A DNA stretch of 54,991 bases from Corallococcus sicarius (GTDB taxonomy: Bacteria; Myxococcota; Myxococcia; Myxococcales; Myxococcaceae), in contig NZ_RAWG01000020.1 in the NCBI RefSeq assembly GCF_003611735.1, positions 1 to 54,991 of the forward strand, written 5' to 3'. Under the pieces are notes generated by a model, which did no database searches, had not been told where the DNA came from, and was given only the letters and a program-made list of their open reading frames with translations. Below are positions 8,321 to 23,600 of this stretch, in pieces (position 1 is the stretch's first letter; every line of letters starts with the position of its first letter). A program made the position numbers and the translations under genes.

Positions 8321-9726
8321 GAGGCGGAGGCTCCAGCAGTGGGGGCGTTCGGGACGGTGTTGCCAGTGGCATCCACCGCGTTCGTGGGCACGTCCGGCAG
8401 GGCGTCCGGCAGCTCGCGGTCCAGGTTGCGCAGGCGCGGGTTCATCCACGCGACCGCCACGTTGGCGAGCGTCAGCAGGCCCAGGACGATGAAGATGACC
8501 GCGATGCCGCGGCCCGGGCCCACGCCCAGCAGCAGCCCCATGCTGCCGGCGAGCGCGCCGCCCGGCGCCATGGCCGGCTCGAAGAGGCCGTCCGCGAGCG
8601 GGCCCGCCATCAGCGCCACCACGGGCGGCACGCTCAGGAGCGCCATGCGCTTCACCGCGGAGGCGCGGCCCTGGAGGTCCGCCGGAATCTTGCGCTGCCA
8701 GATGGACTGGCTGGCGGCCAGCATGGGCGGCATGGTGAACAGGTAGAGCGCGGCGGCGGTGGCCACCAGCGGGACGCTGGGCACGGGCGCGGCCATGAAG
8801 AGCACCAGGCCCGACAGCACCTGGAAGCCGAGGATGCCGTGGAGCTGGTTCTTGGGCCCGCCCCACACGCCCATGAAGACGGCGCCCACGAGCGCGCCCG
8901 CGCCCGCCACCGACGCGATGATGCCCAGCGTGGAGATGTCCGTGAAGGCCAGCACCAGCGGGGTGATGAGCAGCATCACCAGGTCCATGCACAGCGTGGC
9001 GACCACGGTGAAGGCGAGCAGGCTCAGCAGGCCCGGCCGCGTGCGGATGAAGGTCCATCCCTGTCTGACTTCATCCTTCAGCGACCCCTTGCCCTGCTGG
9101 CCCTCGGCGGAGACGGTGGGGCGGGGGAAGCGGACCATCAAGAGCGTGATGACGGCGAAGCTGAAGCTGAAGACGTCCACCGTCAGCACGCCGATGAGGC
9201 CCACCGACTCGATGAGCGCGCCCGCGACGATGGGGGAGAGGATCTGGCTGGCGCCGCTGGCCACCTCCGCCATCGCGTTGGCGCGGCCCAGGTGCTGCTT
9301 GGGCACCAGCAGCGACACCGTGGCGAAGAAGGCCGGCCAGCGGAAGGCGCCGAAGCACGAGCCGATGGAGACGGGCAGGTAGAAGTGCCAGGGCTCGAGC
9401 TCGAACATGCCCCGGTTGCTCGCGAGCACCATGCCGAAGATGAGCAGGGTGCTGAAGCCGTTGCCCAGGTCCGCGAGCAGCATGGCGCGGCGGCGGTCCC
9501 ACCGGTCCACCAGCGCGCCCGCGAGCGGCGACAGCACCAGCATGGGCGCGACGGCGAAGAAGGACAGCAGCGCGAACTGGGTGGTGGAGCGCGTGTCGAG
9601 GAAGATCTTCGCGCCCACGCCAAAGGCGGTGAGCCCGGAGCCGATGAGCGAGATGAGCTGACCGAACCAGGTGAGCCAGAAGACCCGCATGGGCTGGGTG
9701 ATGGTCAGGCGTTGAGTGAGGCTCAT
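8317..9726 (-). CDS. MFS exporter of the biosynthetic operon
   Basis: A 469-residue major facilitator with about twelve hydrophobic segments. It shows the loop motif GALVDRWDRRRAMLLAD (conserved D..RR between helices 2 and 3) and a typical N-terminus, FWLTWFGQLISLIGSGLTAF. It resembles the EntS/macrolide-efflux branch of drug:proton antiporters. It follows the last PKS gene after a 94-bp spacer and overlaps the acylase gene by four bases (8317-8320), so exporter and acylase should be translationally coupled. Export of the operon's product across the inner membrane is the natural role. The start at 9726 is chosen because upstream in-frame sequence runs into the spacer hairpins. Confidence 0.9.
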   Translation of the reverse strand: MSLTQRLTITQPMRVFWLTWFGQLISLIGSGLTAFGVGAKIFLDTRSTTQFALLSFFAVAPMLVLSPLAGALVDRWDRRRAMLLADLGNGFSTLLIFGMVLASNRGMFELEPWHFYLPVSIGSCFGAFRWPAFFATVSLLVPKQHLGRANAMAEVASGASQILSPIVAGALIESVGLIGVLTVDVFSFSFAVITLLMVRFPRPTVSAEGQQGKGSLKDEVRQGWTFIRTRPGLLSLLAFTVVATLCMDLVMLLITPLVLAFTDISTLGIIASVAGAGALVGAVFMGVWGGPKNQLHGILGFQVLSGLVLFMAAPVPSVPLVATAAALYLFTMPPMLAASQSIWQRKIPADLQGRASAVKRMALLSVPPVVALMAGPLADGLFEPAMAPGGALAGSMGLLLGVGPGRGIAVIFIVLGLLTLANVAVAWMNPRLRNLDRELPDALPDVPTNAVDATGNTVPNAPTAGASAS

Positions 9727-9740
9727 TCCACGTCTCTTTT

Positions 9741-9756
9741 CTCCTGGGGGCAGGAG
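9741..9756 (-). promoter_or_regulatory. Small hairpin covering a purine-rich SD-like sequence before the MFS gene
   Basis: CTCCTG (9741-9746) and CAGGAG (9751-9756) pair perfectly around a 4-nt loop. Read on the minus strand, the second arm is CAGGAG, the best SD-like sequence before the exporter. It lies 14 nt from the ATG, which is far for an SD, so masking of the ribosome site is only a possibility. Confidence 0.3.
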
Positions 9757-9762
9757 AGTCAG

Positions 9763-9800
9763 GGGCCCGCGCAGGGTACTACGGGAGGGCGCGCGGGCCC
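9763..9800 (-). terminator. Strong GC stem-loop between the last PKS gene and the MFS gene
   Basis: GGGCCCGCGC (9763-9772) and GCGCGGGCCC (9791-9800) form a perfect 10-bp stem with an 18-nt loop. It sits inside the operon, 20 bp after the PKS stop. It has no T-run. It could be a partial terminator or a processing/stability element that sets exporter and acylase expression relative to the megasynthases. Confidence 0.4.
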
Positions 9801-9820
9801 GGGCATTCCAATGGCGGACT

Positions 9821-12800
9821 TCAGCCCTGCTCCAGCTCCGAGAGCATGGCTTCCAGGGCTTCCGGATCAAGCTGGCTGGCGCTCGCTTCGAGGATGGCCA
9901 CCGTCATCACCTCCACGGTGGGGGACTCGAAGAGGGCGCGCATGGACAGCTCCACCTGGAAGGCCTCCCGGATGCGCGACAACAGCTGCACGCCCAGGAG
10001 CGAGTGGCCTCCCAGTTCGAAGAAGTTGTCGGTGATGCCGACGGTCTCCAGGCCCAGCAGCTCCTGCCAGAGGCCCGCGACGCGCTGCTCCGTCTCGTCG
10101 CGCGGGGCGACGAAGGCGTTGGCCAGCGGCGGGCGGGGATGCTTGCCGCCGGACTTCGCGCCAGCGCCCGGGGCCGCCACGCCGTCGCGCGCCACCTGGA
10201 GCCGCGCGGCCAGCGAGCCGAGCGTCGCGAGATAGCGCCCACCGGTGGGCTGCGAAATCAGCGCGCGCAGGAGGCGGAAGCCCTCCGCGGGGGAGATGAC
10301 GGCGTCAGGACGGAAGCCCTCGCCCACGCCCCACACGTCCCAGTCCACGGCGTACCACCGGGTGCCGCTGGTGCGGGCCTGTCGCGCGACCACCGCGTCC
10401 ATGCCGGCGTGGGCCGCCGCCACCGCGCTGACCGCCATGCCGCCCAGCACGACGGTGAGCGACGACTGCACCACGACGAAGTCCGGGCGCCGCGACGCCA
10501 GTGCGTCCGCGAGCTGCGACAGCCCTCCCAGCCGGCCCGACAGCAGGGGCGCGGCGGCCTCCGGCGTGGACTCGGCCACGGTGATGCGCGTGGCCATGCC
10601 ACCGTCACCCGCCGCGTAGAAGACGCCGTCGATGCGGCCGAACTTCGACTCCGCGAGCTGGAGCGCCTTGTCGAGCTGCCCCGCCACGCCCGCGTCCGCG
10701 CGCAGCGCCAGCACCTGCGCGCCCGCCTGCTCCAGCGCGCGCACGCGCTCGATGACCCGGGACGTGGCGTCCTGGGCGTCATGACCCGCGCGCCACGCGT
10801 CCCACTCACCCGGAGCGGGCAACGCACGGCGCGACAGCAGCACGAGCTTCGGCTTCACCGCCTGGGTGAGCTGCTCCGCGAGCGCGAAGCCCACGCGGCC
10901 CAGGCCTCCGACGATGACGTAGACCCCGCCGTCCTTCAGCCCTGCCGACGGCTCGGTCGCGGGCACTGCCACGGGTTCGAACGACTCCACGTGGCGGTAC
11001 GGGCCGCGCAGCGCGACCCCCGGCTCACGGCCGGAGGACAGCTCCGTCACCAGCCGCTCCAGCCACGGACCGGAGGCGGACGCGTCCGCCGCGGGCCAGG
11101 TGACGTCGACGGTGCGCACCGTCAGGCCGGGGTACTCCTGCGGCAGCACGCGGCTGGCGCCCACGCCAGCGGCCTGCCAGGGCACCAGGGGCTCCTCGCC
11201 CGTGACGTCCTGCGCGCCCGTCGTCACCACGTCCAGCGTCACCGGCGTCTTCGCGGCGCCCGGGCCCAGCGCCTTCGCCAGCGCGAGCAGGCCGTGGAAG
11301 GACGTCACGAGGCCCGCGTCCAGGGCGCGGTGTTCCTTCACGAGTGGCCACAGGTATGCGACGTGGCCCGGCGTCCAGTCCTCGCCGCGCAGGCGCTCCA
11401 GGTGTTCGCTCACGGCGTCGGGCTGGGACGGATCCACGGCGAAGCGCCGCGTCACCGGATCCGACGTGCCCGTTCCCGTTCCGGCGACGAGCGACACCAC
11501 GTCCGCGCCCGCGAGCCGCAGGCGCTCCGACACGCGCGCGGCCACCGGCGCGTCCGACTCCAGCACCAGCCAGCGCTGGCCCGTGAGCGACGGGACCTGG
11601 GACGACGCCTGCGTGCGCGGCCAGGTGGGCACGGACAGCTCCACGCCCTGGGCCGTCGTGCTCAACGCGGGTGCGGAGGCGCGGGGCAGCGCGGGCGGCG
11701 GCCCCTTGAGCAGATCATAGCGCTCGCGCTGGAAGGGGTAGGCGGGCAGGGGGATGCGGCGGCGGGCCTCGCCCTTGTAGACGCGGGAGAGGTTCGTCTT
11801 CGCGCCCGCGAGCCACAGCCGCGCGGCGGCGTCCGTGGCGTGCGCGAGCGCGTCCTGCTGGGCGTCGCGCGGCGCCGGCAGCGACGTGAGGATCGCCGGG
11901 AAGGTGCCCTCCGGGGCGTTCCTGCGCACCAGCGTCGCCAGCGCGTTGCCTGGGCCGACCTCCAGGAAGACGTGCTCGGGGTCCGCGAGCAGCTGCGTCG
12001 CGGAGTCCTGGAAGCGCACGGCGTCCCGCAGGTGGCGGGCCCAGTACGCGGGGCTGACCGCGTCCTCGGCGGTGACGTGCGTGCCGGTGACGTTGGACAG
12101 GTAGAGGTCCTTCGGCTCCTTGCGAGCCACCTTCGCCACCGCCTGCCGGAACTCCTCCACGATGGGGTCCATCATCGTGGAGTGGAAGGCGTGCGACGTG
12201 TGCAGCCGCGACACCTCCACGCCCTGCGCAGCGAGCTTCGCCTGGAGCGCGTCCACCGCGTCCGTGGGACCGGCGACGACGGTGAAGCCCGGCGCGTTGA
12301 TGGCGGCCACGGACATGCGAGCGTCCATCAGCGGCCTCACGGCCTCGGGCGTCATCCGCACCGACAGCATCGCGCCCGGAGGCAGCGACTGCATCAGCTT
12401 GCCGCGCGTGGCGACGAGCGCCAGCGCATCGTCCAGTGAGAACACGCCCGCGAGGCACGCGGCCACGTACTCGCCGATGCTGTGGCCCACCATCGCCTGC
12501 GGCGTCACGCCCCACGACGCCCACAGCTTCGCCAGCGCGTACTCGATGACGAACAGCGCGGGCTGCGTCAGGGACGTCTTGCGCAGCTGCTCGGTGGCCT
12601 GCTCGCGCGCGTCCGCGGACGGGTAGAGCACGGTGCGCAGATCCAACCCCAGGTGCGGCTGGAGCTTCTGCGCGCAGGCGTCCACCTCCGCGCGGAAGGC
12701 GGGCTCCTGCTCGTAGAGGCCCCGGCCCATGTCCACGTACTGCGACCCCTGGCCGGAGAAGAGGAACACCACCGGCCGGCGCGTGTTGGTGCCCGAGCCT

Positions 12801-14357
12801 CCGAGCAACCGGCGCGCGTCCCGCAGCGCGGTCCGGGCGTCCGCGGTGTCGCGGCACACCACGGCCCGGCGGTGCTCGTGCGCGTGGCGGCCCACCTGGA
12901 GCGTGTAGGCCACGTCCGCCAACGGCAGCGTGGGGTTCGCGTCCAGGTACGAGGCCAGCCGCGTCGTCGCCTCTTCGAGCGCGGCGGGCGTGCGGCCGGA
13001 CAGCGGCAGCACATGCCACGCACGACGTGACGGCGCGGGGGCCGGCGCCTGGGGGGCCTCCTCCAGCACGACGTGCGCGTTGGTGCCGCCAATGCCAAAG
13101 GCGCTCACGCCCGCGCGGCGCGGCCCGTCCGGGGACTTCCACGGCCGGGGCTCCGAGGGCACGAAGAAGGGACCCCCGTCGAAGTCGATGACGGGGTTCG
13201 CCTCGCGGAAATGCGGGCTTGCCGGGAGCTCGCCGTGCTTCAGCGCGAGCACCGTCTTCACGACGCCCGCGACGCCGGCCGCCGCGTCCAGGTGGCCGAT
13301 GGCCGCCTTGAGCGAGCCCAGCGCCACGCGCTTCGCGCCCGTCTCCTTGCCGCCGAAGGCCTGGTTCAGCGCGGCCACTTCAATCGGGTCGCCCAGCGGG
13401 GTGCCCGTCGCGTGGGCCTCCACGTACTGGATGTCTCCGGGCGTGACTCCGGCGATGGCGAGCGCCTCCGCGATGACGGCGGCCTGGCCCTCCACGCTGG
13501 GGGCGGTGAAGCCCACCTTGCCCGCGCCGTCGTTGTTCACCGCCGTGCCCAGGAGCACGCCGTGGATGGTGTCGCCGTCCTTCAGCGCATCCGACAGCCG
13601 CTTGAGCACCACCACCGCCGCGCCCGCGCCGCGCACGGTGCCGTGGGCCTTCGCGTCGAACGCGCGGCAGTAGCCGTCCGGCGAGAAGATCATCCCCTCC
13701 TGGTAGAGGTAGCCCGCCGTCTGCGGGAAGGACACGGAGCTGCCGCCCGCGAGCGCCATGTCGCTCTCGCCCGACAGCAGGCTCTGGCACGCCAGGTGGA
13801 GCGCCACGAGCGAGCTGGAGCACGCCGTCTGCACCGTCGCCGAGGGGCCCCGGAGGCCCAGCCGGTGGGACACGCGCGTCGCCACGTAGTCCTTGTCGTT
13901 GGCCAGCATCAGGCCGAACGAGCCCGTCGCATCCATCAGGTCCGGCTGCCGCATCAGCGCGCGCAGCAGGTACGAACTCAGGCTCACGCTGGCGTAGACG
14001 GCCACCGCGCCCTTGAAGCGGCCGGGGTCATAGCCGGCGTTGTCGAGCGACTCCCACGCGCACTCCATGAAGATGCGCTGCTGGGGGTCCATCAGCTCCG
14101 CCTCGCGCGGGCTGTAGCCGAAGAGGCCCGCGTCGAAGTCCGTCGCGCCGTCCAGCACGTAGCTGGAGCGCACCCACTGGGGGTGCGCACGCAGGGCGGG
14201 GGGCACGCCCGCCTCGTCCAGCTCCGCGTCCGTGGGCACGCGGCGCGCGTCGCCTCCGCGCCTCAGCATCTCCCAGAACCCCTCCAGGTCCCGGGCCCCC
14301 GGAAAGCGGCCGGACAGGCCGACGATTGCGATGCGCTCTTCGCCACCACCCACTGCG

Positions 14358-14365
<8 letters not shown>
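9821..14365 (-). CDS. PKS module KS-AT-KR-ACP (last module of the line)
   Basis: A 1514-residue type I PKS module. The KS (about 10-430) has an intact active site, QTACSSSL with Cys182, plus HATGTPLGDP and NIGHLDAAAG-type histidines. The AT has GHSIGEY and HAFH, the signature of malonyl-CoA specificity. The KR has a sound NADPH loop (GGLGRVG) and the Ser, but the catalytic Tyr position is Val1315 and the Asn position His1319, so reduction is doubtful. The ACP carries GGHSL. The protein ends just after the ACP with no thioesterase or reductase. The start at 14365 is preferred to 14371 because it places the KS Cys at residue 182, as in the sister module at 17695-23676. It overlaps the upstream NRPS gene by 8 bases. 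Confidence 0.92.
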
Positions 14366-17693
<3,328 letters not shown>

Positions 17694-17694
17694 G

Positions 17695-20600
17695 TCAGGC
17701 TGCTTCCTCGTCACTGCTGCCGCCACCGCCACCCTCGCCGCCCGCGTCTTCCATCACCGCGAGCAGCTCCGCCACCTGCTCGTCCGAAAGCTGGTCCATG
17801 TTCTCCAGCAGCTTCTCCGCCTCCGCGGGCGTGAGCTTCTGCTTCGGCGCGGGGGCCGTCAGCGTCGCGCCAGCCGGCGCCGCGGCGGGCGTCGCGCCCT
17901 CCACGGAGTAGCCCAGGCGCTCAATCACCGCGTGGGTGGACGCGTCGAAGGCGCGCGGCCACTTGATGCGCTTCCACGACTCGCCCAGCTTCTTCTCGAT
18001 GCCCTGGTGCTGGAGGATGTTGGGGTCGCCCAGGCCCCCCATCATCCGCTCCTTCTTGCCGTCGTACGGCTGCACCATGCGCTCGTCGAAGGGCAGGCCC
18101 AGGAAGTCGCACACGCCCGTCATCACCTTCGTGGGGTCCGCGACCAGGTCCTCGTACGCCACCCAGTGGCAGCGCTCCCGGCCGATGCCGTCGAAGAAGT
18201 TGAGCAGGTTGCGGTTGGACAGCGCCCACACCGTCTCCGCCACCACGTAGGGGTCCACGTCCGCGTCGCCGAAGAGGCCGGCGGCGAAGAGGCGGTCAAA
18301 CCGCATCCGGAGGATGGACTCCATCACCGGGAGCGGGTGCCGGTAGAGGTAGATGTACTTGTTGCCGTCGAACATCTGCTCCGCGCGCTGGAGCGTCTCC
18401 ACGTCCATGGCGTACGTGGGCGTCTTGTCCACGAGCAGCCGGGGCGCGGACCTCTCCTGCAGGCGGCGGTAGACCTCCTGCGCGGAGACGTCATCCGCGA
18501 CCAGCCGGTCCACCAGTCCCGCGCCGGCGGCCGAGTCCAGCTTCTCCAGCTCCATGAAGGCCCACTGCAGACCGCCCGTGGTCCACTCCATCTCGCTGCC
18601 GAAGCCGATGTTCTCGCGCCACTCGCGCATGCTCTCGAAGAACAGCAGGTTCACTTCCGGCGGGCAGAACAGCCGGGGGTGCCCCGCGAGCATCACGCGG
18701 AACAGCGTGGAGCCCGCGCGGGGGCTGGAGTGCACGAACACCATCGGCGGGTTCTTCTTCGCCGTGTCGGTGCGCGCCTTGCCGGTGCCCTGGGTGCGGT
18801 ACGGCTTGAGCGGGTAGGCCGACAGCGGCTTGCCTTCCGCGAAGCGCTGCGGATCCGACAGCCGGTCCATCTCCACCAGCAGGTACTTCGACAGCTCCGG
18901 GATGGACGGGTGCGCCTGCACCTCGTGCGGGTAGAGCTGGAACTTGAAGTCCTGCCGCAGGTCGTACTCCAGCTCCGCGCCCAGGGCGTGCAAGTCATAG
19001 CCCTTGAGGCTGCCGTCCGCGGGGAGCTGCTCCTGCGGGATGCGCAGCCCTTCCGAGATGTGGTGGCGCAGGTACTCCGTCAGCAGGGCGGGGCGCTCCG
19101 TGGGGAACGCGGTGCGCAGGCGCTCCGCGATGGGCTTCTCCGTCGCGGTGGAGCGCTTGCCCAGCTCCTGCTCCACGCGCCCGGCGACGCCCGCCACGGT
19201 GGGCGTCTCGAAGAGGCCGCGCAGCGACAGGTCCACCTTGAGCACCGCGTGGATGTGATTGCGCAGCTGCGTGGCCAGCAGCGAGTGGCCGCCCAGCTCG
19301 AAGAAGTTGTCGTGGATGCCGATGCCGTCGATGCCCAGCACCTGCTCCCAGATGCCCGCCACGGTCTTCTCCAGCTCCGTGCGAGGCGCCAGGTAGGGCG
19401 TGAGGATGGACGGCCGCGCGTGCTTGCCGCGCGAGGCGTCCTTCTTCCCCTTCGCGTCCGCCTTCGTGGGCCGAGGCCCCTGACGGCGGCGCGCGGTGAG
19501 GTCGCCGGTGGAGACCGCGAGCCGGCCGCCCTCGCCGTGCGCGAGCGCGCGGTGCAGCGCCTCCAGGCCCTCCGCGGGCTGGATGGCGAAGCGGGCCAGC
19601 GCGGGGCTGAGCTCCTCCATGGCGCGCTCATCCGCGAACTGCCACGCGTCCCAGTCCACGCTGAGCCACGGGTAGGCGGACGTCTCGCTGAGCACTTCCG
19701 CGAAGGAGTCCATGAAGGCGCTGGCGGACGCCTGCGCGACCTGCCCCAGCCCGCCCAGCACCGACGACAGCGACGAGACGAGGAGGCAGAAGGCGGGGCC
19801 TTGCGCGGGCAGCACCTGCTGCAGCACGCGCACGCCGTCCACCTGCGGGCGGAAGTGCCAGTCCACCTTGTCCGGCCCCGTCTCCGCGATGGTGCCCAGG
19901 GTGGCGCCCTGCATGCCGCCCGCCGCGTGGATGACGCCGTCGATGCGGCCGAAGCGCGCCGTCGTCGCCTCCACCACGCCGCGCATGGACTCCAGCTCGG
20001 TGAGGGCCGCGGGCAGCACCAGCATCTCCACGCCCGTGCGCTCCAGGGCGAGCGCGCGCTGGATGCGGCGGCTCACCGCGTCCTCCACGCCGTGCTTCTC
20101 CACCCACGCGGACCACTGGCCCCGGCTGGGGAAGTCCGTCGTCTCCACCAGCGTCAGCTTCGCGCGGTGCACCGTCGCCAGCTCGGACGCCAGCGCATGG
20201 CCGATGCCGGTGAGGCCGTCGGTGATGAGGTACACGCCGCCGTCGCGCAGCACGTCCGCGCCGGCCTCCAGGCGCAGGGGCTCGAAGGTCTGCACCCAGC
20301 GCTGACGGCCGCGCAGGGCCACCACCGCCTCGCGCACCTCCGCGCGCAGCTCCGCCGCGAGCCGGTCCGCCACCGCGCCCGCGTCGCCGGGCACCACGTC
20401 CACGAAGCGGCAGGAAAGATGCGGGTACTCCTGCGGCAGCACGCGCGTGGGGCCGACGAGCAGCGCCTGCGCCGGCAACTGCACGTCTGACTGCTCCACG
20501 CGCGCCGAGCGGCTCGTCACCACGGACCAGGTGAGCGGCTCGAGGTGGCCCGACTCTCCCAGCGCGCGGGCGAGGAAGAGCTGGCTGTGGAAGCCGAGCT

Positions 20601-23600
20601 CCAGCGTCGCCTCCTGCGAGGCGGGCTTGGGCGACAGGCTCCACAGGTGCACCACGTTCGCGAACGCGCGGCCCTGCTTCTTCAGCGCGTCCAGCAGCGA
20701 GCAGTAGTCCTGGAGGTGCTTCGGATCCACCGCGTACGTGCCGTCCGGGCGCTGCTCGAACTTCGCGCCCGGCACCACGCGGTAGACGGAGCCGCCCAGC
20801 TTCGGCGCGAGCGCGTCCGCCACGCCGGTGTCGTCCGCGAACACCAGCCAGCCGCCTTCTTCCGCGTCCTGCGCCTTCGCGCGAGGCAGCGGCGAAAGCT
20901 TCCACGACGGCGCGTAGAACCAGTCCGCCACGTCCGTGCGCTTCGTCAGCGACGCGGGCGCATCCGTGCGGGCGGCTCCACCCGCCGAGCCCAGCGGCTT
21001 CGCTTCAATCCAGTAGCGCTCGCGCTGGAACGGGTAGGTGGGCAGCGGCACGCGGCGGCGCTGCTCGTTCCCCGCGAAGCCCTTCCAGTCCACCGACACG
21101 CCGCCCAGCCACAGCCGGCCCAGCGCGCCCAGGAGCACCGCGAGGTCCGGCGTCTGCTCGCGCGGGTGGCGCGTGGTGCTGACGATGACGCGCGCCTCCG
21201 CGCCGGGCTGCTGCTTCGCCAGCGTCGCCAGCACCGTGCCCGGGCCCACTTCCAGGAAGGCCGCCTGCGGCCACTTGCGTCCCAGCTCCTGGAGGCCCGC
21301 GGAGAAGCGCACCGCCTGACGCAGGTGCGTGGCCCAGTAGCCCGGGTCGGTCGCCTGCCCGGCTTCAATCCACGTGCCCGTCACGTTGGACAGGAAGGGC
21401 AGGGTGGGGGCGTTGAGCTTCACCTGCCGCACGCGCTCGGTGAAGGGCGCGAGGATGGGGTCCATCATCGCGGAGTGGAACGCGTGCGACGTGTGCAGCC
21501 GCGACACCTCCACGCCCTGCGCCGTAAGCTTCGTCTGGAGCGCGTCCACCGCGTCGGTGGGGCCGGCCACGACGGTGAATCCCGGCGCGTTGACGGCCGC
21601 CACGGCGAGCCCGCCGGTGAGCAGCGGCTTCAGCGCGGACTCCTCCATGCGCGCGGACAGCATCGCGCCCGCGGGCAGCCCCTGCATCAGCTTGCCGCGC
21701 GCGGCGACCAGCGCCAGCGCGTCCTCCAGCGAGAACACGCCCGCGAGGCACGCGGCCACGTACTCACCGATGCTGTGTCCCAGCATCGCGGAGGGCTTCA
21801 CTCCCCAGGCCATCCACAGCTTCGCGAGCGCGTACTCGACGACGAAGAGCGCGGGCTGCGTCAACTCCGTGCGCGCCAGCGCCTGCGTCGCGGCCTCCGC
21901 CTTGGATGCCTCCGGGAAGAGCACCGTGCGCAGGTCCAGGCCCAGGTGCGGCGTCAGCTTCTCCGCGCACGCGTCCAGGTGCTTCTTGAACGTGGGCTCG
22001 GACGCGTACAGGTCGCGCGCCATGCCCACGTACTGCGAGCCCTGGCCGGGGAACAGGAAGGCCACCGGCCGCTCCTGCACGTCGGGCGCCTGCGTCCACA
22101 GGCGCGGGCTGCCCTCCACCTCCAGCGCGGCGAGCGCGTCGTCCCGGTCGCGGCAGATGAGCACGCGCCGCTTCGCCATCGCCTGCCGGCCCGTCTGGAG
22201 CGTGAAGGCCACGTCCGCCAGCGCCTGCGCGGGGTGCGCCTTCAGGTGCGCGGCGAGGTTGCGCGTGGCCGCGTCCAGCGCCGCGTCGCTCTTGGCGGAC
22301 AGCACCAGCAGTTGCGCGGGCCGCGAGGCGCCGGACGGGGAAAGCGCGGGGGCCTCCTCCAGCACGACGTGCGCGTTGGTGCCGCCCACGCCGAAGGAGC
22401 TGACGCCCGCGCGGCGCGGGTGCTTGGGGTTCGCCTGCCAGTCGGTGAGCTTCGTGTTGACGAAGAAGGGGCCGCCCGCGAAGGGAATCTCCGGGTTCAC
22501 CTCCGTCACGTGGAGGCTGGGCGGAATCTGGCGGTGCTCCAGCGTCAGCACGGCCTTGATGAGGCTGGAGACGCCGGCCGCGTTGGCCAGGTGCCCGATG
22601 TTGCTCTTGAGCGAGCCCACCGGAATCTTCGGAGGGTTCGCCTTGGCGGCGGCGGAGCGGAACTTGAACGCCTTGTTGAGCGCGCGCACCTCGATGGGGT
22701 CCCCCATCTTCGTGCCGGTGCCGTGCGCCTCCAGGTATCCGATGCTCTCCGGCGCCACGCCCGCGGCGCCCAGGGCCTCGCTGATGACGGTGGCCTGCCC
22801 CTCCACGCTGGGGGCGGTGAAGCCCACCTTCATGGCGCCGTCGTTGTTGATGGCGGAGCCCTTGATGATGGCGTGGATGTGGTCGCCGTCCGCGAGCGCG
22901 TCCGCCAGCCGCTTGAGCACCACCACGCCCACGCCGCTGCCGAACACCGTGCCCTCCGCCTTCGCGTCGAACGCGCGGCAGTGGCCGTCCGGCGACACGA
23001 TGCCGCCGGGCACGTAGGGGTAGCCCTCCGGGTGCTTCACGTGCACGGAGACGCCGCCCGCGAGCGCGACGTCGCACTCTTCATTGAGCAGGCTCTGGCA
23101 GGCCGCGTGCGTGGCCACGAGCGACGTGGAGCACGCGCTGGTGATGGAGTAGCTGGGCCCGCGCAGGTTGAGCTTGTACGCGACGCGGGTGGCGAGGAAG
23201 TCGCCGCCGTTGCTCACGTCCACCTGCACCTGGTCCATGCCGCTCAGCTGGTCGAAGTTGGGCACCAGGTGGAACACGAGGTACGTGTTCGTGGACGCGC
23301 CCGCGAACACGCCGATGGAGCCGTCGAAGCCCTCCGGCGTGTGGCCCGCCTTCTCCAGCGCCTCCCACGCGCACTCCAGGAAGACGCGGTGCTGCGGGTC
23401 CATCAGCTCCGCCTCGCGGGGCGTGAAGCCGAAGAAGCCCGCGTCGAACAGCTCCATGCCCTCCAGCGCCGCGCTGGCCTTCACGTGGCGCGGGTCCTTG
23501 CGCAGGACGGGGTCCACGCCCCGCTTCTCCAGCTCCGCGTCGGGCACGGGATGGATGGACTCCACGCCTTCGCGCAGGTTGCGCCAGAAGGTGTCCAGGT

